Assembly: GCA_028681035.1 (NCBI GenBank)
Contig: JAQUJJ010000012.1
Coordinates: 1-46,560 of the forward strand
Origin: Candidatus Cloacimonadota bacterium
GTDB taxonomy: Bacteria > Cloacimonadota > Cloacimonadia > Cloacimonadales > Cloacimonadaceae
DNA length: 46,560 nucleotides
Reading direction: 5' to 3'
Below are positions 26,989-34,082 of the stretch, piece after piece; the stretch's first letter is position 1, and each line of letters starts with the position of its first letter. Made by a program: the position numbers and the translations under genes. Under the pieces are notes generated by a model. That model did not search any database and was not told the DNA's origin. It saw only the letters and a list, made by a program, of their open reading frames with translations.

Positions 26989-28476
26989 ATGCGCGATTTT
27001 CCATTATACTACCTAGTTGTTACGTTTAAAAGAGTTGTTTTTATAGCGATTCTTATCATTCTATCAACCCTTGTTTCAAGTTGCAAAAATAGCACTTCAG
27101 ACGAAACTGGCTCTATTACAGGGAAGGTCGTGCTTGTAAACGATACAGGAAATCCAGCTATAAATCCAGAGGATATGTCAGGAATTATTGTTGCTTTATA
27201 TCTGCCTGCGTCGCTTGATAGTACAGCGTGTAGAATTAGAAATGAACATGGAGATATTGGGATAGAGCTTAATCAGGAGAATTCTTTTAATCATCTGCAA
27301 GAAATCCCATTGCAAGAGGTTATAGCTGGTCCTGACGGAAATTTCAGCATTAATAATGTGAAGCCAGGGGTTTACAATTTGGTGGCGAGAAAGAATGGAT
27401 GGGGAGAAGTCTATAGATTTGGTGTTGAGATTGCAAAGAACGGGCAGTATCAACCGACTTCACTGGCAACCGAGGACTTATCGTATAATGCAACCCGTGC
27501 AGGTAATGACATAACTCTGTATCCAATTGTTGATTTATACTCGGCTAATCCTCAGGATTTTGTATTTAAAGAGGATCATGTATATCAAGCAGAGCAAGAT
27601 GCTATTTTTTTGAAAAGTGTGACGCTTGAAGGCGGTTCCATTGTTAGGATAGGTACTGGTTGCAATGTTTCATTTGTGGCAGATTTAATCTGTGACCCAA
27701 ACTCAAGATACACCTTATTCACAAATACCACCAATGATTTGAATTCAAAATGGAACTCGATAAAGGTCTTTAGCCCAAATCAGCATCTAACGAAGTTAGT
27801 CTTTAGAAATGGAGATGCGGGTCTTGAGTTACATGGCAACCAATCAAGCATAAAAAACTCATTCTTTGATAACTTAAGTACAGGAATATATGCTGAAGGC
27901 GAACGCATTGAAGCCTCAAACTTGATTTTTCGGGATGTAAGCGATAGAGCTTTTAGTATTAACCAGGGTCCAAACTCAAATGATATAAAATACGATCTGC
28001 ATAACAATATCTTTCTCCGAGTAACGATAGGCTTGCGGACGCAAGGGCGAGCTGTAAGCATTATGCATAACTATTTCGCTGAATGTACGAATGGGGTTAT
28101 CTCGTTTACGGGTTTTCACAAGATAGAAAGGAATAGCTTTGATAGAAACATAAATGGGATAGTTTGCAATGGAACTTCAATCGACATTAAGGATAACAAC
28201 TTCTTTGCTAATGGCAACAGTATAATTTTCACTAGAGCATATTATTCCGCACCCTCAAACCCGAAAATCTATCGGAACAATTTCTTTCAGACAAGCGGCT
28301 ATGTAGTTAAGCTTGATGGTATTACAACAAATACGAATATAGATGCTAAAAACAACTATTGGTTGTCTCCTGATATCGATTTGTTAGTTTACGATGTACA
28401 CGATCTACCAATACTTGCAAACGAGATTTTATACCTACCTAAAAGTGCATCCATATTTGTTGATGCAGGCGTATAG
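26989..28476 (+). CDS. Lipoprotein with regulatory-like beta domain and right-handed beta-helix
   Basis: 495 residues from the ATG at 26989; GAGGTG lies just upstream, and an in-frame GTG at 26983 is part of that site. A hydrophobic leader ends in LVSSC, a plausible lipobox. A carboxypeptidase-regulatory-like domain follows (SITGKVVLVND...VKPGVYNLVARKNG, about 40-150). After a linker, about 300 residues of right-handed beta-helix (ASNLIFRDVSDRAF, IKNSFFDNLSTGIYAEG, NNIFLRVTIGLRTQG and more) complete the protein. Such helices occur in polysaccharide lyases, epimerases and binding proteins. Within a polysaccharide locus it may act on or hold the exported glycan. No catalytic residues could be assigned. 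Confidence 0.78.
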   Translation: MRDFPLYYLVVTFKRVVFIAILIILSTLVSSCKNSTSDETGSITGKVVLVNDTGNPAINPEDMSGIIVALYLPASLDSTACRIRNEHGDIGIELNQENSFNHLQEIPLQEVIAGPDGNFSINNVKPGVYNLVARKNGWGEVYRFGVEIAKNGQYQPTSLATEDLSYNATRAGNDITLYPIVDLYSANPQDFVFKEDHVYQAEQDAIFLKSVTLEGGSIVRIGTGCNVSFVADLICDPNSRYTLFTNTTNDLNSKWNSIKVFSPNQHLTKLVFRNGDAGLELHGNQSSIKNSFFDNLSTGIYAEGERIEASNLIFRDVSDRAFSINQGPNSNDIKYDLHNNIFLRVTIGLRTQGRAVSIMHNYFAECTNGVISFTGFHKIERNSFDRNINGIVCNGTSIDIKDNNFFANGNSIIFTRAYYSAPSNPKIYRNNFFQTSGYVVKLDGITTNTNIDAKNNYWLSPDIDLLVYDVHDLPILANEILYLPKSASIFVDAGV

Positions 28477-28517
28477 CAACATCACTTCAAGAGAAATATG
28501 TAAAAAAGAGTTTATTT

Positions 28518-29213
28518 ATGAAAGCAGTTATTCTATCAGGTGGACTCGGTACTCGCCTAAAACCTTTTACCGAGATAATTCCGAAACCTCTTCTCCCAAT
28601 AGGGGAGAAAGCCGTACTTGAGATACAAATTGAACACCTTAAAGCCAATGGTTTCAATCACATCTATTTGGCAACAAATTATAAATCTGCCTATATTGAA
28701 AGCTTTTTTGGTGATGGCAGCAAATACGGAGTTAATTTAACGATCAGCAAAGAAGACCAACCTCTGGGTACGGCAGGACCGGTTAAGTTGTTGCAAGATC
28801 AATTCACAGAGCCTTTTTTGGTGATGAATGGTGACATTCTTACCCAATTGCCATACAAAAAGCTGTATGAATTTGCTTTAAGAAATGATTCTCTACTAAC
28901 TATATGTACAAAAGAGATTGTTACGCCCTTCCAGTTTGGCAATATCCATACAGACGGAGATTTTGTGACCGGTATTGAAGAAAAACCAGACTTCAGAACA
29001 ACGATATTGGCAGGTATTTATGTCTTCAAACCTGGTGTTCTGGATTTGATTCCCGACAGGGAACGCTTTGGCATGGATAAGCTGATTAGGAAAATGATAG
29101 AGCTGAAACTACCCATTACCCATTATCCTATAGAAGAATACTGGTTGGACATTGGACAGGTGAAAGATTATGAGATGGCACAGGAAGTCTACAAAGAACG
29201 TTTCCAGAATTAG
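28518..29213 (+). CDS. Sugar-1-phosphate nucleotidyltransferase
   Basis: 231 residues. The signature GGLGTRLKP (8-16) and PKPLLPIG (22-29), plus VMNGDIL (about 103-109) and GTAGPVKLL, identify a nucleotidyltransferase that joins a sugar-1-phosphate to a nucleotide with release of pyrophosphate. It is compact and lacks the C-terminal domains of GlmU and the CBS pair of PtmE. Next to legB and legC it could supply GDP- or UDP-activated N-acetylglucosamine, by analogy with the Campylobacter legionaminic acid route where PtmE makes GDP-GlcN. That is inference. Its stop codon (TAG, 29211-29213) runs straight into the terminal repeat of an inserted element. Confidence 0.88.
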   Translation: MKAVILSGGLGTRLKPFTEIIPKPLLPIGEKAVLEIQIEHLKANGFNHIYLATNYKSAYIESFFGDGSKYGVNLTISKEDQPLGTAGPVKLLQDQFTEPFLVMNGDILTQLPYKKLYEFALRNDSLLTICTKEIVTPFQFGNIHTDGDFVTGIEEKPDFRTTILAGIYVFKPGVLDLIPDRERFGMDKLIRKMIELKLPITHYPIEEYWLDIGQVKDYEMAQEVYKERFQN

Positions 29214-29382
29214 TCCACAAATTACACTAATTTACACGAATTAAAAGTAATATTAGCTTGTTCAGGCACCACTTCGACTGAGAATATACTATAAGCAATC
29301 AGAGATATCTGTTACTGTCTTATCACCCAAGCTGTCTTATTATTCAACCTTAATTTGTGTAAATTTGTGATAATTCGTGGAC
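29213..29382. repeat. Inverted-terminal-repeat element, copy 1 (no ORF)
   Basis: 170 bp bounded by GTCCACAAATTACAC... (left arm 29213-29242) and ...AATTCGTGGAC (right arm 29352-29382), imperfect reverse complements built from roughly 10-bp CACGAATTTA-like units. The interior (about 110 bp) has no ORF. The left end overlaps the upstream TAG stop; the right end stops 18 bp before the legB ATG. It is one of four copies in 5 kb. Confidence 0.8.
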
Positions 29383-29400
29383 AGAGAAATAGGAACAAAC

Positions 29401-30378
29401 ATGAAAGCATTAGTCACTGGAGCCGATGGATTTATCGGTTCACACTTAACAGAAGCCTTACTTGCAACAGGATACCAGGTTAAAGCTCTCTCCCAATACA
29501 ATTCCTTCAATTACTGGGGCTGGCTGGAAGATATCGAACCGCGCCCGGAATTGGAAGTTGTCTGTGGAGATATCCGCGACCCGCATTACAGCAAACATAT
29601 CACAAAAGATGTGGATATCATCTTTCATTTGGCAGCTCTTATTGCTATTCCATTTTCTTATGTAGCTCCCGATAGCTACATAGATACCAATGTGAAGGGC
29701 ACACTGAACATCTGCCAGGCTGCTCTTGAGAACGGAGTAAAGCGCATATTGTGTACATCCACCAGCGAAGTGTATGGCACTGCTCAATATGTTCCGATAG
29801 ATGAGAAACATCCCTTACAACCACAATCTCCTTATAGTGCCAGCAAGATCGGTGCCGATGCAATTGCTATGAGTTTTTACAATGCATTCAAACTGCCACT
29901 AACGATTGTCCGTCCTTTTAATACCTATGGCCCCCGTCAATCTGCACGTGCTGTAATCCCCACGATCATTACTCAGATTGCTAATGGTATCAAAGAAATC
30001 AAGCTTGGTGATGTATCTCCAACCAGGGATTTCAACTATGTGGAAGATACTTGCAGGGGCTTTCTTGAGCTTGCCAAATGTGACCAAGCTATCGGCGAGA
30101 CAGTAAACATTGGCTCAAACTTTGAGATTTCTGTGAAAGATACCCTCGAGATGATAAAAGACATTATGCATAGTGACGTTAAGTTTATTACCGATGAGCA
30201 GCGGATCAGACCAGAAAATTCGGAAGTACATAGGCTGTGGTGTGATAATAGCAAGATTAAGAAGTTAACCGGTTTCGAGCCAAGGTTCACGATCCGCGAA
30301 GGTTTGGAAAAGACAGTGGAGTGGTTTACAAAGCCGGAGAACTTGGCTAAGTACAAGGCTGGGTTATACAATGTTTAG
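29401..30378 (+). CDS. legB: NAD-dependent 4,6-dehydratase LegB
   Basis: 325 residues. LegB removes water from nucleotide-linked N-acetylglucosamine to give the 4-keto-6-deoxy sugar, the first committed step toward legionaminic-type amino sugars. The start is the ATG at 29401 with AGGA before it, not the in-frame GTG at 29377 that belongs to the repeat. The Rossmann motif GADGFIG is residues 7-13; YNSFNYWGWL, FHLAALIAIPFSY and SEVYGTAQYVPIDEKHPL are LegB-specific text. The catalytic pair is Tyr145/Lys149 in SPYSASKIGAD; RPFNTYGPRQSARAVIPT and SPTRDFNYVEDT follow. The stop TAG coincides with the left end of the element that carries the GxxExxY ORF. Confidence 0.95.
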   Translation: MKALVTGADGFIGSHLTEALLATGYQVKALSQYNSFNYWGWLEDIEPRPELEVVCGDIRDPHYSKHITKDVDIIFHLAALIAIPFSYVAPDSYIDTNVKGTLNICQAALENGVKRILCTSTSEVYGTAQYVPIDEKHPLQPQSPYSASKIGADAIAMSFYNAFKLPLTIVRPFNTYGPRQSARAVIPTIITQIANGIKEIKLGDVSPTRDFNYVEDTCRGFLELAKCDQAIGETVNIGSNFEISVKDTLEMIKDIMHSDVKFITDEQRIRPENSEVHRLWCDNSKIKKLTGFEPRFTIREGLEKTVEWFTKPENLAKYKAGLYNV

Positions 30379-30840
30379 TCCACGAATTACGCGAATTTAC
30401 ACAAATTGGGTTTCTCGATGACAGATGTTCAACATGATTTGGTTTTTAAAGAGGAATGCTACCAGATTATTGGGGCTTACATGGCGGTTCATAGTGAGCT
30501 TGGTGCAGGATTCTTGGAACCGGTATATCAAGAAGCTTTATCGATTGAGTTCAGTGCACGAGGAATACCTTACCAGAAAGAGAAAACTATCGACATCTAT
30601 TATAAAACCCACCTGCTTGAAAAGAAATACTATGCAGATTTTCTCTGCTATGGTCAAATCATTGTGGAACTAAAAGCACTCAATGACCTCACAGGAGATC
30701 ACCTATCACAAATATTAAATTATCTAAAAGCGACCAACCTCAAAGTTGGCATCCTTGTCAATTTCGGCAAGCAAAGCCTACAATACAAACGGGTAGTATA
30801 TTAATGCCTGCATTCGTGTAAATTCGACTAATTCGTGGAT
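30378..30840 (+). mobile_element. Element copy 2: inverted terminal repeats around a GxxExxY nuclease-like ORF
   Basis: 463 bp between legB and legC. The left arm GTCCACGAATTACGCG... (30378-30407) and right arm ...CTAATTCGTGGAT (30812-30840) are imperfect reverse complements of the same family as copies at 29213, 31308 and 33908. The space between the arms is filled by a single small ORF (30418-30804). Its left end overlaps the legB stop codon, and its right end supplies the GTG with which legC appears to begin. I infer a small mobile or formerly mobile unit. No known transposase is present. Confidence 0.6.
30418..30804 (+). CDS. GxxExxY protein, PD-(D/E)XK nuclease-like
   Basis: 128 residues from ATG 30418. 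The naming motif is GFLEPVY at residues 31-37. The later YYADFLCYGQIIVELKAL has the PD-(D/E)XK pattern, Asp74 then Glu84-x-Lys86, and the tail LSQILNYLKATNLKVGILVNFG is the conserved end of this family (TIGR04256/PDDEXK_3). Members are small, often multi-copy in a genome, and of unproven function; the fold suggests metal-dependent DNA or RNA cleavage. The ORF lies wholly between the two inverted repeat arms, with only 10 bp from the left arm to its ATG and 7 bp from its stop to the right arm, so it looks like cargo or motor of the element. It interrupts the legB-legC order without breaking either gene. Confidence 0.85.
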   Translation: MTDVQHDLVFKEECYQIIGAYMAVHSELGAGFLEPVYQEALSIEFSARGIPYQKEKTIDIYYKTHLLEKKYYADFLCYGQIIVELKALNDLTGDHLSQILNYLKATNLKVGILVNFGKQSLQYKRVVY

Positions 30841-32154
30841 AAAATAAAAGACTTCTCTCCTATCATTGATCTCATCCGTGGCTTGTACCCCAACCGCGAT
30901 TTCATCCCCCTTCACGAACCCCATTTTGCCGGTAACGAAAAGAAGTACCTTCTGGATTGCATAGACAGCACTTTCGTGTCTTCAGTGGGCAAGTACGTGG
31001 ATAAGTTCGAGGATATGATTCGCGAATTTACCGGTGCCAAATATGCCATTGCCACTGTAAACGGCACGGCTGCTCTTCACATGGCTCTTCTCTTGGCTGG
31101 AGTTAAGCAAGGTGATTTGGTTATTACGCAGCCGCTAACCTTTATTGCTACCTGTAATGCCATTTCCTATTGTGGTGCAGAACCTGTTTTTATCGATATA
31201 GACCGCAAAACACTTGGGCTTTCTGCCGATGCACTGGAAGTATGGCTTTCCACAAATGCAATTATAGAAGTAGTAGATGGTTGTCCACAATGCTATCTTA
31301 AGGGGTCGTCCACGAATTTACACGAATTTACACGAATTGATAAACTTGATGAACCTAAATTCGCAGCAAATAATAAACTTGATGAACCTAAACCCTTACT
31401 AATTGATAAACATAGTGCTCCTAAATTCGTGTCAATTTGTGATAATTCGTGGACAAGAAAAAGAATCTCTGCTTGCGTGCCCATGCACACCTTTGGTCAT
31501 CCTTGCGAAATTGACCGCATCGTGGATATCTGCAATCGTTACCACATCCCCGTTGTAGAAGACTCTGCAGAATCTATTGGTAGCTATTATAAGGGTCAGC
31601 ACACAGGCACATTCGGCAAACTGGGAGTTCTTAGCTTCAATGGGAATAAGACCATTACCACTGGTGGCGGTGGGATGATAATAACCAATGATGATGAACT
31701 GGGTAAAATGGCAAAACATATCACCACTACCGCCAAGGTTCCCCATCCCTGGAAGTTTGAACATGATATGATTGGCTATAACTATCGCTTACCAAACATC
31801 AATGCAGCTTTGGGCTGTGCCCAGATGGAGCTATTGCCAGAGATTTTGAAAAATAAAAGGCAAACCGCAGCAGCGTACCAAGAGTTCTTCCAGAACTATC
31901 CTGAAATAGAGTTTATGACAGAGCCTAAAGACAGCATTTCCAACTATTGGCTAAATGTGATCTTGCTGTCAGATATCGAACAACGTGAAGCTTTTCTAAA
32001 ACAAACCAGTAATGATAAGGTCATGACCCGTCCCGCCTGGGTTCTTATGAATGAACTTGAGATGTTTAAAGAATCCATATATGGAGACCTTAGCATTTCG
32101 AGTGAGATTGCGGACAGGTTGATCAATATTCCCAGCAGTGTGAGGAAGATATGA
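30835..32154 (+). CDS. legC: LegC-family aminotransferase with a 49-residue in-frame insertion
   Basis: A PLP enzyme that aminates the 4-keto sugar made by LegB. The text DFIPLHEPHFAGNEKKYLLDCIDSTFVSSVGKYVD, VPMHTFGHP, VVEDSAESIGSYY and SFNGNKTITTGGGGM (Schiff-base Lys at about 272) is LegC-specific. The frame is 439 residues. The extra length is residues 159-207, encoded by a 147-bp repeat element (31308-31454) lying in frame in the loop before CVPMH. Without it the protein would be about 390 residues and read ...KGSRKRISAC..., close to ordinary LegC. The only plausible start is GTG 30835, which lies in the terminal repeat of the upstream element and has no visible Shine-Dalgarno. Whether the enzyme is active with the insert is open. 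Confidence 0.92.
   Translation: MDKIKDFSPIIDLIRGLYPNRDFIPLHEPHFAGNEKKYLLDCIDSTFVSSVGKYVDKFEDMIREFTGAKYAIATVNGTAALHMALLLAGVKQGDLVITQPLTFIATCNAISYCGAEPVFIDIDRKTLGLSADALEVWLSTNAIIEVVDGCPQCYLKGSSTNLHEFTRIDKLDEPKFAANNKLDEPKPLLIDKHSAPKFVSICDNSWTRKRISACVPMHTFGHPCEIDRIVDICNRYHIPVVEDSAESIGSYYKGQHTGTFGKLGVLSFNGNKTITTGGGGMIITNDDELGKMAKHITTTAKVPHPWKFEHDMIGYNYRLPNINAALGCAQMELLPEILKNKRQTAAAYQEFFQNYPEIEFMTEPKDSISNYWLNVILLSDIEQREAFLKQTSNDKVMTRPAWVLMNELEMFKESIYGDLSISSEIADRLINIPSSVRKI
31308..31454. mobile_element. Element copy 3: 147-bp palindromic element inserted in frame in legC
   Basis: The left arm is GTC followed by CACGAATTTA three times in direct 10-bp register (31308-31338). The right arm AATTCGTGTC/AATTTGTGAT/AATTCGTGGAC (31424-31454) is its imperfect reverse complement. 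The interior is three 33-bp tandem repeats (from about 31339), encoding IDKLDEPKFAA, NNKLDEPKPLL and IDKHSAPKFVS. The total is exactly 49 codons with no stop in the legC frame. Same ends as the intergenic copies at 29213, 30378 and 33908. Confidence 0.85.
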
Positions 32155-32699
32155 AAAGACAAATTAGAGTATATCTCAGAGCTTTTGAAGCAGATGACCA
32201 TATTTTGCTTCACAAATGGCGTAATGACGAGGAAATAGGACATTATTTCAGTGGCACCAAACTCTTTACTTCATCTATGAATGAGAAAAAATGGGTAGAG
32301 GATAAGGTGTTCGATAGATCCAGTGTAAGCTGTGCTATCTGCCTAAAAGAAACAAATGAATTTATCGGTTGTGTATTCTTGAATAGCATTGATGATTTGA
32401 ACAGGTCAGGGCACTGTCCCACTTTCATTGGAGAAAAAGAACATTGGGGAAAGGGTTATGCTACAGATGCAAGGATACTTATCCTGAAACATGCCTTTTA
32501 TGATAAAGGCTTAGAGAGGATATGGGCACACGTACACGAAGATAATATAGGCTCCCTCAGAATGTTAGAAAAATGCGGTTATAAGCAGGAAGGGATACTT
32601 AGAAGAGCATCCTATGTAAATGGGGCTTATAAGAATTTTGTAGTGCTATCCATTTTAAAAGAAGAGTTTGAACAAGTAATGCTAGATTATGAGCTTTAA
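32151..32699 (+). CDS. RimJ/RimL-type GNAT acetyltransferase
   Basis: 182 residues. It opens with the usual VYLRAFEADDHILLHKWRNDEEIGHYF and carries the acetyl-CoA loop EHWGKGYATDARILIL (about 97-112) and the HVHEDNIGSLRMLEKCGYKQEG block (about 125-146). GAGGA lies four bases before the ATG, and the start overlaps the legC stop (ATGA). Directly after legB and legC, the simplest job is N-acetylation of the new 4-amino group (a LegH- or PseH-like role). That assignment is from context; the protein could acylate another sugar. Confidence 0.85.
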   Translation: MKRQIRVYLRAFEADDHILLHKWRNDEEIGHYFSGTKLFTSSMNEKKWVEDKVFDRSSVSCAICLKETNEFIGCVFLNSIDDLNRSGHCPTFIGEKEHWGKGYATDARILILKHAFYDKGLERIWAHVHEDNIGSLRMLEKCGYKQEGILRRASYVNGAYKNFVVLSILKEEFEQVMLDYEL

Positions 32700-32704
32700 T
32701 CCGA

Positions 32705-33787
32705 ATGATTACATTTGGGCTGGATAAAGAAATCACGTTTAACCAGTGGGCTAGGCTATTCAGGCTTCTCCCTCAGGATAGCAGGTCTCCATTTTTCTCA
32801 CCAGAATACTATCTTGCCTACAATGCTGTTGAAGAAGCCGAGATAGAGTGCTTCTGGGCTTATCTAGATGCTGACAATTTCTTGTTCTATCCTTACCTTA
32901 AAAAGAGCATCAATGCTTTGGGTTACGAACTGAAAGATGAATTCTACGATATATCAGGTGCTTATGGCTATAATGGACCCATTGGAAATGCTGAAGACAC
33001 AGAGTTTATTAAACAGTTCAACATAGAATTGCAGAAGCATCTGATTGAAAGCAAGGTCGTTACAGAATTTGTTCGCTATTGCCCTATTGCGGGTAACCAC
33101 AGATACCATACCTACACCCAGCAATTCAATGTACTGGATAACGTTTATATCTCGCTTGCTAACGGTTTGGATTGGGTTTGGAATGAATCTTTTGAATACA
33201 GAGTAAGAAAGTCTGTCAGAAAAGGTGAATCATATGGACTGAAAACCACTATCAGTAGGGGCTTGGAGATTACTGGGGACGATTTACATTGTTTTTATAA
33301 CATCTACACAAGTACCATGAATCGCAACGATGCTGATGGCTTTTACTATTTTGATTATGCCTTCTTTCAAAGCATGATTCTCAACATGGGCGAGATGATT
33401 TTACTGGTTTTAACTTATCTGGGTGATAAAGCAATTTCGGCAGAATTGGTGCTTTTAGAGGGTAAGCTGGCTTTTGGCTTTTTGGGCGGGACCTTAAGCG
33501 ATTTCTACAACTATAAGGCAAACACATTCCAGCGCTGGGAACTACTGAAATATTTGTATTCGTTAGGAGTGGAGAAATACTCGATGGGTGGTGGAGCTTC
33601 TAGAAACGATAGCATCTACGATTTTAAAATGAGCTTTGCCAAGGGTTGTGTGAATCCTTTTTTTATCGGCACAAAAGTACATCTTCCAGACGTGTATGAA
33701 GAAATCAAAGCTCAGTGGGCTGTTAAATACCCGCAATCTGCCGAAAGAAACTCCGGCAAGCTACAGGGCTATAGGATTCAAAACTGA
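32705..33787 (+). CDS. FemAB/BioF2-like GNAT-superfamily transferase
   Basis: 360 residues. The N-terminal half is a weakly conserved GNAT-like domain (GLDKEITFNQWARLFRLLPQ). The C-terminal half has the features of the FemAB-like 'acetyltransferase 6' group: RKSVRKGESYGLKTTI, NIYTSTMNRNDADGFYYFDYAFF, KAISAELVLLEGKLAFGFLGGT and the final SMGGGASRNDSIYDFKMSFAKGC. Enzymes of this type attach amino acids or acyl groups to peptidoglycan or sugars, some from aminoacyl-tRNA. In this locus it probably modifies an amino sugar. The gene follows the RimJ-like gene by five bases and has no clear ribosome-binding site of its own. Confidence 0.75.
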   Translation: MITFGLDKEITFNQWARLFRLLPQDSRSPFFSPEYYLAYNAVEEAEIECFWAYLDADNFLFYPYLKKSINALGYELKDEFYDISGAYGYNGPIGNAEDTEFIKQFNIELQKHLIESKVVTEFVRYCPIAGNHRYHTYTQQFNVLDNVYISLANGLDWVWNESFEYRVRKSVRKGESYGLKTTISRGLEITGDDLHCFYNIYTSTMNRNDADGFYYFDYAFFQSMILNMGEMILLVLTYLGDKAISAELVLLEGKLAFGFLGGTLSDFYNYKANTFQRWELLKYLYSLGVEKYSMGGGASRNDSIYDFKMSFAKGCVNPFFIGTKVHLPDVYEEIKAQWAVKYPQSAERNSGKLQGYRIQN

Positions 33788-33829
33788 TTCACGTCCCTTC
33801 TTGCCTGCTTATATATGCTTGCTATGTGC

Positions 33830-33862
33830 TTGCGATTCCCAGCGTTTTGCTGGGAGGCGCAA
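33830..33862. repeat. Two-step hairpin
   Basis: TTGCG-ATT-CCCAGC-GTTTT-GCTGGG-AGG-CGCAA: a symmetric stem with an inner 6-bp and outer 5-bp helix around a 3x3 internal loop. It lies 42 bp after the stop of the FemAB-like gene. There is no T-tract after it, so an intrinsic terminator is not supported; it may be a separate small repeat. Confidence 0.5.
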
Positions 33863-33907
33863 GGGTATCGCAACGAGAAGTTATAAAGTAGTAAGTACAA
33901 AAAGACT

Positions 33908-34068
33908 GTCCACGAATTACACAAATTTACACGAATTTACAGGACTAAACAGTGATGGTTTAGATATGAGGAACTTAGATGCAAGTTGTTCTCAATAAAG
34001 CATTCCAGACAACTTAACTTGTGGGATTATTATCAAGCCATTCGTGTTAATTAGTGAAATTAGTGGAT
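33908..34068. repeat. Inverted-terminal-repeat element, copy 4 (no ORF)
   Basis: 161 bp from GTCCACGAATTACAC... (left arm 33908-33937) to ...AAATTAGTGGAT (right arm 34040-34068), the same end sequences as the copies at 29213, 30378 and 31308. The interior, about 100 bp, has no ORF and no obvious similarity to the interiors of the other copies. It ends 14 bp before the ATG of a hypothetical gene. Confidence 0.75.
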
Positions 34069-34082
34069 AAAAAGTAGAAAAG

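Noticed and set aside
29377..29400. Earlier GTG start for legB
   Set aside because: The GTG belongs to the right arm of the repeat; the ATG at 29401 has an AGGA at proper distance and matches the usual LegB N-terminus.
30425..30673. 82-residue open frame inside the GxxExxY gene
   Set aside because: It is a different-frame shadow; the GxxExxY frame has all conserved motifs.
33696..33998. 100-residue plus-strand open frame overlapping the end of the FemAB-like gene
   Set aside because: It is formed by the hairpin and the left arm of element copy 4; no protein-like features.
29213..34068. CRISPR array
   Set aside because: The repeats are inverted pairs with arms of 10-bp units and variable spacing, not equal direct repeats with uniform spacers, and no cas genes are present.
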